DNA of 64,000 bases from Chenopodium formosanum. Its lineage: Eukaryota > Streptophyta > Magnoliopsida > Caryophyllales > Amaranthaceae. The translations under genes were made by a program, and so were the position numbers. The notes under the pieces are model-generated. The model was not told the origin of the DNA, did no database searches, and saw only the letters and a program-made list of their open reading frames with translations. Of the stretch, positions 31,890 to 41,280 are shown one piece after another (the stretch's first letter is position 1; each line of letters starts with the position of its first letter). The stretch is taken from the NCBI GenBank assembly GCA_024500155.1, contig CM044877.1, forward strand, positions 34,719,001 to 34,783,000. The letters run 5' to 3'.

Positions 31890-32444
31890 TCAAGGTGGAA
31901 TAAAAAACATCACCCTCATCAACTTGAGGATTGAATCATAGATGCCCCCAAGCTTGAGAACTAGCATTCCTTGAGGTCTCAAATCACCACAAGGGAAATG
32001 AGGGAATAAATCAAGAGCCAATGGTGGCTCATCTTTTCTTTTTCTCTTCTTCTTGTCGTTTCTTCTATAAGGGCGATGAAGCTTGGAATCCTCGATATTA
32101 GGAAGGGAAACCTCACCTTCCTCAAGAGAGCCTTCAAACCAAGCAGGAACTTCAAGAAAGTCATCATACCTCATTGTCACCTTACTAATACATGGAGGTA
32201 AGCTCTCATTATCCATCACACCATCGACCACATCAACTCTACATACGCTCACCGCCATAGGGCTCTTCAAAATAACATTCTCAACTAGACTACAAGGGAA
32301 GGGAACCGGGCCTTCAAACTGGTTTGGTTCACTAAAATCTAATGGCTCCTCATTTTGTTCTTGAACCTTCTTCTCAACCACATCCTCCACAAACCTTGTC
32401 TTCCTTACTTTCATCCTCCTTGCAAGTTTCGAGATGATAAGCAT
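31890..32444 (-). CDS. Array B unit 1 ORF2, overlapping gag
   Basis: This 184-residue frame starts with ATG at 32444 and shares 71 nt with the end of gag in a different frame. It begins with a basic segment (RRMKVRKTRFVEDVVEKKVQ). Its middle contains KSPMAVSVCRVDVVDGVMD, followed by a basic cluster (YRRNDKKKRKRKDEPP). It ends LKLGGIYDSILKLMRVMFFIPP. I recognise no domain; the basic cluster could be a nuclear signal or bind RNA. Because the same overlap is intact in three complete units, it may be translated by frameshift or reinitiation, or it may be one ancestral frame break carried by all copies. Its end lies about 40 nt from the post-ORF hairpin. Confidence 0.55.
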   Translation of the reverse strand: MLIISKLARRMKVRKTRFVEDVVEKKVQEQNEEPLDFSEPNQFEGPVPFPCSLVENVILKSPMAVSVCRVDVVDGVMDNESLPPCISKVTMRYDDFLEVPAWFEGSLEEGEVSLPNIEDSKLHRPYRRNDKKKRKRKDEPPLALDLFPHFPCGDLRPQGMLVLKLGGIYDSILKLMRVMFFIPP

Positions 32445-33681
32445 ATGAAGGGTTAGTAGATGATTGTAAGGGGAGTTTTGTAGTTAAATGGAGAGAAGAA
32501 ATGTTGGCTAGTTGGGAGTCAACAACTTCATTGTGAGATTTGATCTCTTGGAATTGTTGAGTGAGAATTTGACGTTGTTGAAGAATTTGGGTTTGTGTGT
32601 GGTCGGGTGGGGATTGTTCTTCATACGCTTGAGGATTTTGGTCATGATGTTGATCTTGAAAGTTCCCCATTTGGATGGAAGGGTGAGAAAAATTTTGGTT
32701 TAGAGGATTGAAAAGAGGTTCATCTTGGAGGTAGGAGTTTTCTTGCTTTGGAGGTTGTTGAAGTTGTTGAGATTGAGCTTGGGTTACAAACTCTCCTTCC
32801 CTCAAAGTCAATGCCTCACCTTGCTTGGGATTGAACTCTCTACAATACGATGCATCATGATCCGTCCCACCACAACAAGCACATGAGAAATCAATGATTT
32901 GTGACAGTTTTGAACCCAAACCTACACTTGAGTTCAACTTGGAAAGACCTTCATTCAAGAGTTCAACTATGTGCTTAAGTTGACCGACTTTCTCCAACTC
33001 ATAAAGATCACCTTGCTTTCCTTGGGACCTTCTTTGACCTCCCCAAGAATAGCTAGTAGCCACCTCTTCAATTATAGCTTCAACTTGGCTTTGAGGGATC
33101 TTAATCAATTGACCACCGGCACCCGCATCTAGATTGGTTCTTGAAATTGGCTCTAAGCCATCATAAAAGAATATCATGAGCAAATTATGGTTGAATCCAT
33201 GGTTAGGACATGCTCTAATCATATCCTTAAACCTTTCCCATGCTTCCCCAAGAGTTTCATCCGGTTCTTGCTCAAAAGAAGCTATCTTCCTCCTCATTTT
33301 TGCGGTTTGCTCATCGGAAATGAACCTCTTGAGAAAGGCCTTCGCAACATCTTTCCATGTGGTGAGAGAGTTGGGATTTAAAAGCTTGAGCCATTTCTTT
33401 GCTCTTCCGGTGAGAGATTGCCGAAAGAGATGCATACGAATGTAATCTTGGCTCACTTCATTTGTTTGCATCATTGCACACAACTCAAGGAATCGGTCCA
33501 AATGCTCAATGGGGTCATCACTTGCACTTCCGGAAAATTGCTCAACTTGTACCATCCTAGCATATTGTGGATGGATTGTGAAATTGGACTCGGTGGTTGG
33601 GAGAATTATACCACTCGTGAGCTCATAGACTTCCGGATTTCCAAACTCCCTAAAAAGAAGGTCATCCTCTTGTCTTGCCAT
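32374..33681 (-). CDS. Array B unit 1 gag (Athila type)
   Basis: I take the ATG at 33681 (MARQEDDLLFREFGNPEVY) as start. The in-frame extension of 23 residues upstream is hydrophobic and is broken in unit 2. The Gag core contains VEQFSGSASDDPIEHLDRFLELC, RMHLFRQSLTGRAKKWLKLL, TTWKDVAKAFLKRF and EPDETLGEAWERFKDMIRACPNHGFNHNLL, a textbook Athila-type Gag. A CX2CX4HX4C zinc knuckle (CACCGGTDHDASYC) is at about residues 265-280. The tail is Gln/His-rich and ends KVCGGCG. It should form the particle and bind element RNA. There is no protease or pol downstream, so processing and copying depend on another element. The frame is complete, 435 codons. Confidence 0.85.
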   Translation of the reverse strand: MARQEDDLLFREFGNPEVYELTSGIILPTTESNFTIHPQYARMVQVEQFSGSASDDPIEHLDRFLELCAMMQTNEVSQDYIRMHLFRQSLTGRAKKWLKLLNPNSLTTWKDVAKAFLKRFISDEQTAKMRRKIASFEQEPDETLGEAWERFKDMIRACPNHGFNHNLLMIFFYDGLEPISRTNLDAGAGGQLIKIPQSQVEAIIEEVATSYSWGGQRRSQGKQGDLYELEKVGQLKHIVELLNEGLSKLNSSVGLGSKLSQIIDFSCACCGGTDHDASYCREFNPKQGEALTLREGEFVTQAQSQQLQQPPKQENSYLQDEPLFNPLNQNFSHPSIQMGNFQDQHHDQNPQAYEEQSPPDHTQTQILQQRQILTQQFQEIKSHNEVVDSQLANISSLHLTTKLPLQSSTNPSYAYHLETCKEDESKEDKVCGGCG

Positions 33682-33816
33682 ATCTCTCTTTGAATACAAC
33701 AAAGCTAAGCACACGATTAGCAATGACAAGTAGGATAAAAAAAAAGGCAAAATAATAAAAAGAAAGCAAATAAAATGACTCTAACAATAGCAAAAATAAA
33801 TGCTAAACAAGCCGCT

Positions 33817-33834
33817 TCCCCGGCAACGGCGCCA
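33817..33834 (-). other. Primer-binding site, array B unit 1
   Basis: The minus strand reads TGGCGCCGTTGCCGGGGA, 5 nt inside LTR 2. Identical sites precede LTR 3 (about 51934-51951) and LTR 4 (about 58752-58769). Confidence 0.92.
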
Positions 33835-33839
33835 AAATT

Positions 33840-35553
33840 TGATCGGGGGATTAGATAGTGTCGTTAGTCTACTAACCCTAATCAAATTAACAATTTATAA
33901 AACCTAAACTACCCTAATACGAGTATAGGGGTAAGTAAAGGGTCGAACCCAAAAGGACTAAGTGTCAATCTATGCTAATTAGACTACTAAGAAAGCTTGT
34001 GAGGTAAAGAGAGGTTCAATTAAACACTACTAAGAGCAAATAACTAAAACTAGGGAAACTGAAATCCAATTACATCAATACATTCAATAACATCATACAA
34101 TTAGATGAAAATGACCTTGATTAGGAACAATCAACACATTTAACTCACTCTCGCACAATTAAGCATGTTAATTATCCTACTAAACTAATTCACTCTCGTG
34201 CAACTAGCCTAGCAAAGGTATGGAAGAATTTAGGGCTCTCAACCAACTCACTCTCGCACAATCGATTGAAAGCACAATTAAAAGCACAGAATCAATTAGC
34301 TAGAAAGATTCTAATACATAAAAGCATCATCCATACACAATAATCAAGAAACAATTCCACACTAATCACAATCAATCATTCAATTTATTAACATGACCTT
34401 CATCCATTTCCCTAGAACAAAACCTAAGCTAACATAATGAACAATAACAAGGAAAACAAGGTAAAATAATAATAAAAGCAAGAATCAACAACTAAACTAA
34501 TTAATCTACTCAAATAAACAAATAAATAAGCAAAAACAATAATAAATGAAAGCAATAAAGGTGAGAGAAAGTTAGGAAGACTCATTGAATTTATGAGAGG
34601 AAAAATCCACAAATTTGCTTCTTCAAAATCCCAAAAACTCCATGAAAAACCCAAGCTTTCTCTCTCTAAACTACTCCTAAACTAGAGAGAGAAAGTCCTA
34701 ATCTAACCCTAAGAGAGAGAAGCTCTCCTAAACTAAATAAGAAAATAGCATAATAGATCCCCCCCTAATTACCCCAAAAATGGGTATTTATATACAAGCT
34801 ATGAAAATAAAAGAAAAGAGAAAATGAAATGGAAAATAAAATAAAACAAACAATAGAAAAAAGAAAAAGGAAATAGAAAAGGAAAATAAAAGTAAAATTA
34901 AAAGAAATTAAATCCCAAAAGCCCCCAAATCCCATCAGACCCGATTTCCTTCTCTTTCATTCGGCTGCTCTGTTTTTTTTCATCATCACCATCACGCATC
35001 ATCAATTATCATAATCACCACCGTCAATCCTCATCGTCATCAATCAAGCATCAATCAAAGCCGTTCAATTCTCATTAAAAATCACGTGAAAAGCTCGTGA
35101 TTGACCCACGATTGCGCGCCCGCACAGAAGACGCACACAGGTCACGCAAAGCTTCTGCCTCGAATCTGATTTAGGACTCAATTTTGTGCGCTTTCTGACA
35201 GGGTTGCGCGGCCGCGAGTAACAGCTCTGTGAGTTTGGGGGTTGGGCGAAATGCGGCTGTAATTGGTGAGAAATTGGGTTGGATATTTGGGTGGTTAATT
35301 GTGGGTGAAGGGCTGGTGGTTTAAATGGTGTTACGAGGGTCGAATTAAGGTGGTAATTGCTGGCGGTTTGGTGGCGAAATGGGAGGTGACGGTGGTGTTG
35401 GTGGTTTAATTGGTAAGAATTGGTGAAAAGTTTAGGCTGGGATTGGTGGAGTTGTGTGGTGGTTTCGGTGCGATTGGGAGGAGCAGGGGAGAAGCAAGGG
35501 AAGTGCGCGTGTGGTGGTGGTTTTTTCATGGGTTTGGTTGGAGTTGTGGGTGT
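33840..35553 (-). repeat. Array B LTR 2, first part
   Basis: This is 1714 bp up to the end of the GGTGT target of element C. It corresponds to 27035-28750 of LTR 1 except for a 2-nt deletion. It includes the TATA box (34784-34795) and hairpin (34657-34694). The LTR resumes at 46855. Confidence 0.92.
35549..35553. repeat. Target-site duplication of element C, left copy (GGTGT)
   Basis: GGTGT precedes TGTTTAGGG and is repeated at 46850-46854 after CCAAAACA. LTR 1 has only one copy at the matching place (28746-28750), which proves the duplication. Confidence 0.95.
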
Positions 35554-36048
35554 TGTTTAGGGTATTTTTAGCCTGCCACGTGGTCCAATCAGAGGGTGAC
35601 ACGTGTCAGCCTCAGATTGGTCCAAAATGGACCAACCCCTGTTTGACACGTGTCATTCCAGAGATAGAAGGGAAAAGGCGGCCTTTAGGCCCAAATCCCG
35701 AGAAAGCCGGAATACGGCGCAGCCCACCAATGATTAGGGTACAGTGACCTAATCAGGGGCAATTCCTAATGACCCTATAAATAGGGGGATGTTCCTCATT
35801 TTGAGGGGACGGTTTTTTGACTAATTATTGCAACTGTATTCTCTGACACCAGAGAAACACCTGAGCTTGGAATCCGAGCAGATACCCACCTAAATTTCCG
35901 TTCTCTTTATCCCGTTTCAAGTTACTAACTTGTGCGTCGGAGGCGGAGCACCACCCAACAGGTGTCTCCGTTGGTTTTGCAGGTACAGCTCACTGCGGAT
36001 CAGTTTTCGTGTTGTAACTCTCCCAAGGGACAAAAAACACCCAAAACA
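35554..36048 (+). repeat. Element C 5' LTR
   Basis: TGTTTAGGG...CCCAAAACA, 495 bp. U3 has three palindromic G-boxes (CCACGTGG at 35576-35583, TGACACGTGTCA at 35597-35608 and 35644-35655) and CCAAT words on both strands. The TATA box is at 35776-35783. A frame opening at 35932 runs into gag but lacks gag-like sequence before 36082. Confidence 0.95.
35776..35783 (+). promoter_or_regulatory. TATA box of element C 5' LTR
   Basis: TATAAATA followed by GGGGG. The U3 upstream carries the G-box palindromes. The 3' LTR copy is at 46577-46584. Confidence 0.7.
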
Positions 36049-36050
36049 TT

Positions 36051-36068
36051 TGGCGCCGTCTGTGGGGA
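36051..36068 (+). other. Primer-binding site of element C
   Basis: TGGCGCCGTCTGTGGGGA starts 2 nt after the LTR. Its first nine bases match the tRNA-Asp-type site of the other elements, then it diverges. The exact tRNA is not certain. Confidence 0.75.
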
Positions 36069-36081
36069 GAGTACCTCGAAG

Positions 36082-37281
36082 ATGGTTCAAGAGTCTGTAC
36101 CACCTCCTAACCGCCTAGGCGAAGACCCAGAAGTCTTTACAGACCATGAGGAGGATGAGGATCCTCAGGTCGAAACCTCTACAGCTGAGGACGGCTCCCT
36201 CAGAGTCAAGCGCATCCGGCCCAGAGAGACTCTGGAACGGGGCGCCTCCCAGGCGGGTACAAGCAGACCTACTGGGCAGCCGGAAGGAGCAACCCAAACG
36301 GCAGCTGGATCGACCCCTGTCACCCGAGACGAACTCATGAGGTTCATGACGAGTTTCAAGGGTGAAATCACAAAGCTGATCACCAAAAGCCAGGCTGGCC
36401 CAAGTAAAGGTCAGCCAGCAAAGAAGACTCCTCCAGAGAAGGGGAAGTCAGTCAGAAACCGACAGCCTACTCCCCATCCAAAGGAGAAGGCAGCCGGGAC
36501 CATTGATTGGTCAAAAATTCTCCTTCCTGGGGGAAACACTAATAACCCTCGCCGGCCTCATCAGCCGGTGAAAAGTAAAAAATCAACTCTCGATGCCCGG
36601 GAAATCATCAACCGGAAGAGAAATCAATCGCTGTCTGAGTCGGCTTCAACGTCGAACTTTCCGGACAGCTTCAACAATATTTCTGCAGGGAGTACACCCT
36701 CCTTGCATGAGAGTCAAACAAGCGGTAATACCGTCCATTCTGGCCCTCATATGATTGGAAATGTACCGTATGTGCCTACTCAGGCTTACGGACAGTATTC
36801 TCCTCACTTTATGCAGCCAGCCTTCTTTGGAGGTCAGGCGGCATATCCAAATGTCCAGCCATTGGACTGGCAGCTTCGACTGCTGCGCCTGGGTGAACAG
36901 CCTTCTGCGTTCACTCGGGAGATAACCGAGGCGGCTCAGCCGGCCAAGGTTAAGAATGTGTTGGTTGGTACCTATGATGGTACCACCAATCCAGAAGATC
37001 ACCTCATGGCTTACACCAACCTCATGTATTTGCAGGGGTTGGATGATGCCACTTGGTGTCGATGCTTTCCGGCTACATTGAAGGGCATCGCCCAACAATG
37101 GTTTGGCAACCTGCCAGCCGGGTCTATAGACAGCTTCAGGAATCTTGCCTTCCTGTTTGCTTCCAACTTCTCAATGAACATCCCTGCTAAAAAAACAAGC
37201 CTTGATTTGAGCACTGTTAAGCAGGGAGAGAGAGAAGGGTTGCGCTCGTATGTCAGGCGGTTCAACCTGATCAGAATTTAG
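36082..37281 (+). CDS. Element C Gag, N-terminal open part
   Basis: This 400-codon part reaches the first stop (TAG 37279-37281). The N-terminal 280 residues are charged, Pro/Ser-rich and probably disordered. The Gag core then starts around KVKNVLVGTYDGTTNPEDHLMAY and includes GIAQQWFGNLPAGSIDSF. The stop falls inside the Gag domain (next residues would be IQGLSDEVAFTDFFKGL), so this protein would lack the last Gag helices and the zinc knuckle. It is unlikely to assemble without readthrough. The ATG is chosen because it lies just downstream of the primer site and the upstream in-frame extension overlaps the LTR. Confidence 0.7.
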   Translation: MVQESVPPPNRLGEDPEVFTDHEEDEDPQVETSTAEDGSLRVKRIRPRETLERGASQAGTSRPTGQPEGATQTAAGSTPVTRDELMRFMTSFKGEITKLITKSQAGPSKGQPAKKTPPEKGKSVRNRQPTPHPKEKAAGTIDWSKILLPGGNTNNPRRPHQPVKSKKSTLDAREIINRKRNQSLSESASTSNFPDSFNNISAGSTPSLHESQTSGNTVHSGPHMIGNVPYVPTQAYGQYSPHFMQPAFFGGQAAYPNVQPLDWQLRLLRLGEQPSAFTREITEAAQPAKVKNVLVGTYDGTTNPEDHLMAYTNLMYLQGLDDATWCRCFPATLKGIAQQWFGNLPAGSIDSFRNLAFLFASNFSMNIPAKKTSLDLSTVKQGEREGLRSYVRRFNLIRI

Positions 37282-37500
37282 ATTCAGGGACTGTCTGATG
37301 AGGTAGCTTTTACAGACTTTTTTAAAGGTCTGAGAGACGGGTCGACCTTTAAGTTCGACCTAGTCAGAAAAGGGGCTTTCACCCTGCAGGCGGCCCTGAG
37401 GGAGGCGGAAAGCTACATTCAAGCTACCGACCTCTGCTCGCCTGGTAGCCAGTCAGACTCCAAGAAGTCTGACAAACAGAAAGACAGTCGGTCAGCTTAG

Positions 37501-38661
37501 CCGGCTAAAAACAAAGAAGAGAGCAAGAAAAGAAAAGAAGTCTGGGCGGTTACTGACTCTGACCAGCCGTCCCAGAAGAAAAAGAAAGAATTTAAACCGT
37601 ACGTCCCCAAGTACGAGTTTAATAAAGACTGCAACTCCATCTTCATGGAGGTAAAGGACCGGTTGTCCATTGAGAAGCCGAATCCTATGAAGAGTTTTGT
37701 CCAGTCACGGAACAAGAATAAATTCTGTCAGTTCCATGAGGAGGTCGGCCATGACACCAACGACTGCTTCAGTCTTCAGCGTGCGTTGGACCGTCTGGCT
37801 GACAAAGGGCTGTTGAAGTCCTACATTTCTAAGTCCCCAGCCGGGGCAAAAAAGAAAAACAAGGGTCAGTCCTCCAAGACTACCCCCCAGCCTGCTAGTA
37901 GCTCGGATACCGATAAGGAGCCTGTCTACACTATAGCAGGCGGGTTCTCATGTGGTGGCCCTACCATCCGGGGCACCAAGAGCCATCTTCGAAAGATGGA
38001 CAAAGATGATGATGAGCAGGCGGAAGCCAGCTCCTCCTTCCCAGACGTCTTGATCACGGAGAAGGATAGGGGCAGCGTTCGCCGCCCGCATGATGACCCG
38101 GTGGTCATTGAATGTAAGGTTGCCAATCAGCTGGTTGGACGGATCCTTATTGACACCGGCAGCTCATCAGACATCATCAGCCTCCGGTGCTTGCAAAAGC
38201 TGAAATACAATATCAGCAGCATGCACCCGGTCACCCACCCCTTGGTTGGTTTTGGGGGTGGGATGGTCTACCCAGCCGGAAGAATTGATTTACCCATCCG
38301 GCTGGGGGAGAAAGGCCAGGGACGACATATTGTCGTCAGATTCTTGGTCGTTGAGGAGTTGACCGCCTATAACATAATTCTTGGCAGGCCAACCCTCAAC
38401 GTAGCCAAGGCGGTAATCATCCCTTCCCTCATGCTCATTAAGTATGAAAGGGATGACGGCTCTGTTGGTTCCTTGAATGGGGATCAGAAGACGACCCGAG
38501 AATGTTATCTCTCAGCCGTCCGAGATACTGTGGCCCCAGGCAGACAGGAACCAATAGACCTTGACAACGTCAAGGATGCCGACCCAGCTCCTGCCCCATC
38601 AGCAGCCGGAAAGAAAAGAAAGGCTCCACTGCTGGTGGAGGTGAAAAAAGAGAAAAAATAG
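37501..38661 (+). CDS. Element C zinc knuckle and protease segment, open between stops
   Basis: This 386-codon stretch lies between TAG 37498 and TAG 38659. It carries a Lys-rich start, the CX2HX4HX4C-type knuckle (CQFHEEVGHDTNDC) for RNA binding, and the aspartic protease with LIDTGSSSD and the later AYNIILGRPTLN. An acidic and Lys-rich tail ends in KKEKK. The protease would cut the polyprotein. In an intact relative it would be continuous with Gag upstream and RT downstream. An ATG at 37645 exists, but nothing suggests independent initiation. Confidence 0.7.
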   Translation, partial: PAKNKEESKKRKEVWAVTDSDQPSQKKKKEFKPYVPKYEFNKDCNSIFMEVKDRLSIEKPNPMKSFVQSRNKNKFCQFHEEVGHDTNDCFSLQRALDRLADKGLLKSYISKSPAGAKKKNKGQSSKTTPQPASSSDTDKEPVYTIAGGFSCGGPTIRGTKSHLRKMDKDDDEQAEASSSFPDVLITEKDRGSVRRPHDDPVVIECKVANQLVGRILIDTGSSSDIISLRCLQKLKYNISSMHPVTHPLVGFGGGMVYPAGRIDLPIRLGEKGQGRHIVVRFLVVEELTAYNIILGRPTLNVAKAVIIPSLMLIKYERDDGSVGSLNGDQKTTRECYLSAVRDTVAPGRQEPIDLDNVKDADPAPAPSAAGKKRKAPLLVEVKKEKK

Positions 38662-38667
38662 CAATCA
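38659..38667 (+). other. Stop codon with leaky-type context (TAG CAA TCA)
   Basis: The TAG between the protease and RT is followed by CAA TCA, which fits the CAR-YYA rule known for stop codons read through in some plant RNA viruses. The other four stops of this frame do not fit it. Confidence 0.45.
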
Positions 38668-41280
38668 CTGACCGGTGAACGGTCAGATGAGCTACGTCCC
38701 CAACCGGCTGGCAAAAGTATTGACCTTGTACTGGACGACAGCCGTCCAGAACGCACTGTTAAGGTGGGGACGGTTGCTCATGCTACCTTTGGTGCAAGCT
38801 TGCACCTTCTGCTGAAAGAATTCAAAGACATTTTTGCCTTTGAAGTGGAAGAGATGCCAGGCGTCAGCCCGGATCTTGCTGTCCACAAACTCGCCGTTGA
38901 CCCCAAAAAGAAGCCCATCCGGCAAAAGAAAAGAAATCACGGTGAGGAAAGAAGTCAGGCGGCAGCTGCCGAAGTCAAAAAGCTGCTAGACGCCAGGTTC
39001 ATACGGCCTTGTAATTTCCCCGACTGGGTGGCCAATGTGGTCCTTGTTAAAAAACCGAATGGGACCTGGCGCATGTGTGTTGATTACACAGACCTCAACA
39101 AGGCATGTCCAAAGGACAGTTATCCGCTTCCAAAGATCGACAGTCTGGTCGACTCTACAGCCGGTCACGCCTTGATGAGCTTTATGGATGCCTACTCCGG
39201 CTTCCATCTGATACCCCTGTGGAAGAAAGATCAAGAGAAGACGGCCTTCGTCACTGATCAGGGGCTATTCTGTTATACTGTGATGCCGTTTGGTTTGAAA
39301 AATGCGCCTGCCACTTTCCAACGGATGATTAATACGGTCTTCATTAATCAGATTGGGAGGAATGTGGAGGCGTACATTGATGACATGATAGTCAAATCCA
39401 AGCTACAGACGGATCACCTTGCTGATCTCCGAGAAACATTCACCACCCTCAGGCGGCATAGGGTTATGTTAAATCCTAAGAAATGCGTCTTTGGTGTTGA
39501 GTCTGGGAAGTTTCTCGGGTTCCTGATTGATCAAAGGGGGATAGAGGCTAACCCCGAAAAGATACAGGCGGTGATTGACATGAAGTCACCCCGCTCTGTT
39601 AAGGAAGTTCAGAGACTCACCGGTTGTCTGGCCGCCCTGGGGAGGTTCCTCAGCCGGTCAGGTGACAAATGCCTCTACTTCTTCCAAGCAATCAGGAAGA
39701 AGACTAGATTTGAATGGGGGGATGATGCTGAGGCGGCGTTCCAGAGGTTGAAAGAGCATTTACATTCTCTGCCTAGGTTGGTCAGTCCTTTGCCTAGGGA
39801 GACGTTGTACATGTACTTAGCCGTCTCAGACCATGCCCTCAGCGCCGTTCTCCTTGCTGAGCGAGACGGCATTCAGTTCCCGGTTTACTTCATTAGCCAT
39901 GTTCTTAAAAATGCTGAACTCCGGTACCCCATGGTTGAAAAATTTGGCCTCGCTTTGTATATGGCATTCAAAAAATTGAAGCCTTACTTTTTGGCGCATC
40001 CGGTGGTGATTTACACGGACCAGCCACTCAAGCGGCCAATGTCTACCTTGGACTCATCCGGGAGAATGTTGAAATGGGCTATTGAAATGCAGAGCCTTGA
40101 AATCACTTACGAACCAAGAAAGGCAGTGAAGGGTCAGGCGTTTGCCGACTTCATTGTGGAAATGACTCGTCCGGTGGCTCCGGATAATCTTGATCAGGTT
40201 TGGAAAGTGTACGTAGACGGGAGCTCTACAAAGAACGGATGTGGTGCAGGTGTAATTTATGAGTCTCCTGAAGGAGACAGATTTGAGTATGCACTACGCT
40301 TCAAATTTCAGGCCTCTAACAATGAGGCGGAATATGAAGCCCTGCTAGCCGGAATTCGCATGTGTAAGGCGGCAGGGGCCATGAAAATTGACGCCTACTC
40401 TGATTCTCAATTGGTTGTTAGCCAGTATGAGGGAAGCTACGAGGCTACCCATCCAGCTATGGTTAAATATCTTCAGGCAGTCAAAGAAGAGACCAAGGCG
40501 CTTGAGGAATTTCGGCTGAATCAGGTTCCTAGGTCGGAGAACAACCAGGCGGATGCATTGTCAAACCTGGCATCTTCCGCCTGCCATGATACGCCTTGGT
40601 CTGTTTTCTGGGAAGTTCTTGAGAAAAGAAGCATCTATGAGGATCCCGTTGGAATTCTGGACCGAAGCTCTACCTGGATGGATGACATACGGGCCTATCT
40701 CTCAGACGGTACACTTACTGATTCGCCACGGAAAGCAGCCGTCCTGAAAAAGCGAGCTGCAAGATTCGAGTTGAAAAATGGAGAACTCTTCAAGGCGGGC
40801 TTTCTGAAGCCTTTATTGAAGTGTGTCACCCCAGAAAAGGGGAAAGAAGTTCTCGAAGACTTGCACTCGGGGTTCTGCGCCTCGCACATAGGCGGCAGGT
40901 CCCTAGCCGTCAGAGCCAGACGACATTACTTTTGGCCCACTCTTGAGGCGGACGCCAAGGAGTTGGTGAAGAAATGTGACAAGTGCCAAAAATATGGCAA
41001 ACTCATTCACCGTCTGGCTACTGATCTGACGGCCATTCACAGCCCAATCCCGTTTGCAAAATGGGGCATGGACATTCTAGGTCCTTACACGCCTGCTCCA
41101 GGCAGAAAGCGCTATATCTTAGTGGCTGTGGATTACTTCACCAAGTGGGTTGAGGCTGAGGCGGTTAAAAATATCAAGACCTCAGACGTAATTTCCTTCA
41201 TCTGGAAGAACATCATCACCCGGTATGGGGTACCCATGTCTATGGTTTTTGATAATGGTCCTCAGTTTGAGACGCCTTAG
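38662..41280 (+). CDS. Element C RT, RNase H, second RNase H and integrase N-part, open between stops
   Basis: This is 872 codons without a stop. RT motifs in order: RPCNFPDWVANVVLVKKPNG, MCVDYTDLNKACPKD, FMDAYSGFHLI, FCYTVMPFGLKNAPATFQR, YIDDMIV. The RNase H has VIYTDQPLKRPMS. The second RNase H starts VYVDGSSTKNGCGAG with its DSQLVVSQYEGSY and NNQADALSNLA motifs. Integrase has an HHCC finger (SHIGGRSL ... CDKCQKYG) and the core up to FDNGPQFETP, where TAG 41278 cuts between the second Asp and the Glu. All RT and RNase H catalytic residues that I can see are present. Confidence 0.85.
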   Translation, partial: QSLTGERSDELRPQPAGKSIDLVLDDSRPERTVKVGTVAHATFGASLHLLLKEFKDIFAFEVEEMPGVSPDLAVHKLAVDPKKKPIRQKKRNHGEERSQAAAAEVKKLLDARFIRPCNFPDWVANVVLVKKPNGTWRMCVDYTDLNKACPKDSYPLPKIDSLVDSTAGHALMSFMDAYSGFHLIPLWKKDQEKTAFVTDQGLFCYTVMPFGLKNAPATFQRMINTVFINQIGRNVEAYIDDMIVKSKLQTDHLADLRETFTTLRRHRVMLNPKKCVFGVESGKFLGFLIDQRGIEANPEKIQAVIDMKSPRSVKEVQRLTGCLAALGRFLSRSGDKCLYFFQAIRKKTRFEWGDDAEAAFQRLKEHLHSLPRLVSPLPRETLYMYLAVSDHALSAVLLAERDGIQFPVYFISHVLKNAELRYPMVEKFGLALYMAFKKLKPYFLAHPVVIYTDQPLKRPMSTLDSSGRMLKWAIEMQSLEITYEPRKAVKGQAFADFIVEMTRPVAPDNLDQVWKVYVDGSSTKNGCGAGVIYESPEGDRFEYALRFKFQASNNEAEYEALLAGIRMCKAAGAMKIDAYSDSQLVVSQYEGSYEATHPAMVKYLQAVKEETKALEEFRLNQVPRSENNQADALSNLASSACHDTPWSVFWEVLEKRSIYEDPVGILDRSSTWMDDIRAYLSDGTLTDSPRKAAVLKKRAARFELKNGELFKAGFLKPLLKCVTPEKGKEVLEDLHSGFCASHIGGRSLAVRARRHYFWPTLEADAKELVKKCDKCQKYGKLIHRLATDLTAIHSPIPFAKWGMDILGPYTPAPGRKRYILVAVDYFTKWVEAEAVKNIKTSDVISFIWKNIITRYGVPMSMVFDNGPQFETP

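Noticed and set aside
32512..33445. Plus-strand frames antisense to array B gag (63-91 residues, repeated in each unit)
   Set aside because: They are shadows of the conserved gag frame on the other strand and have no features of their own.
35932..36081. Upstream in-frame extension of element C gag starting at 35932
   Set aside because: It lies in the LTR and primer site, and gag-like sequence begins only at the ATG at 36082.
38662..38763. A frameshift site at the A-rich end of the element C protease segment
   Set aside because: The downstream RT is in the same frame as the protease, so no shift is needed. Only the TAG separates them.
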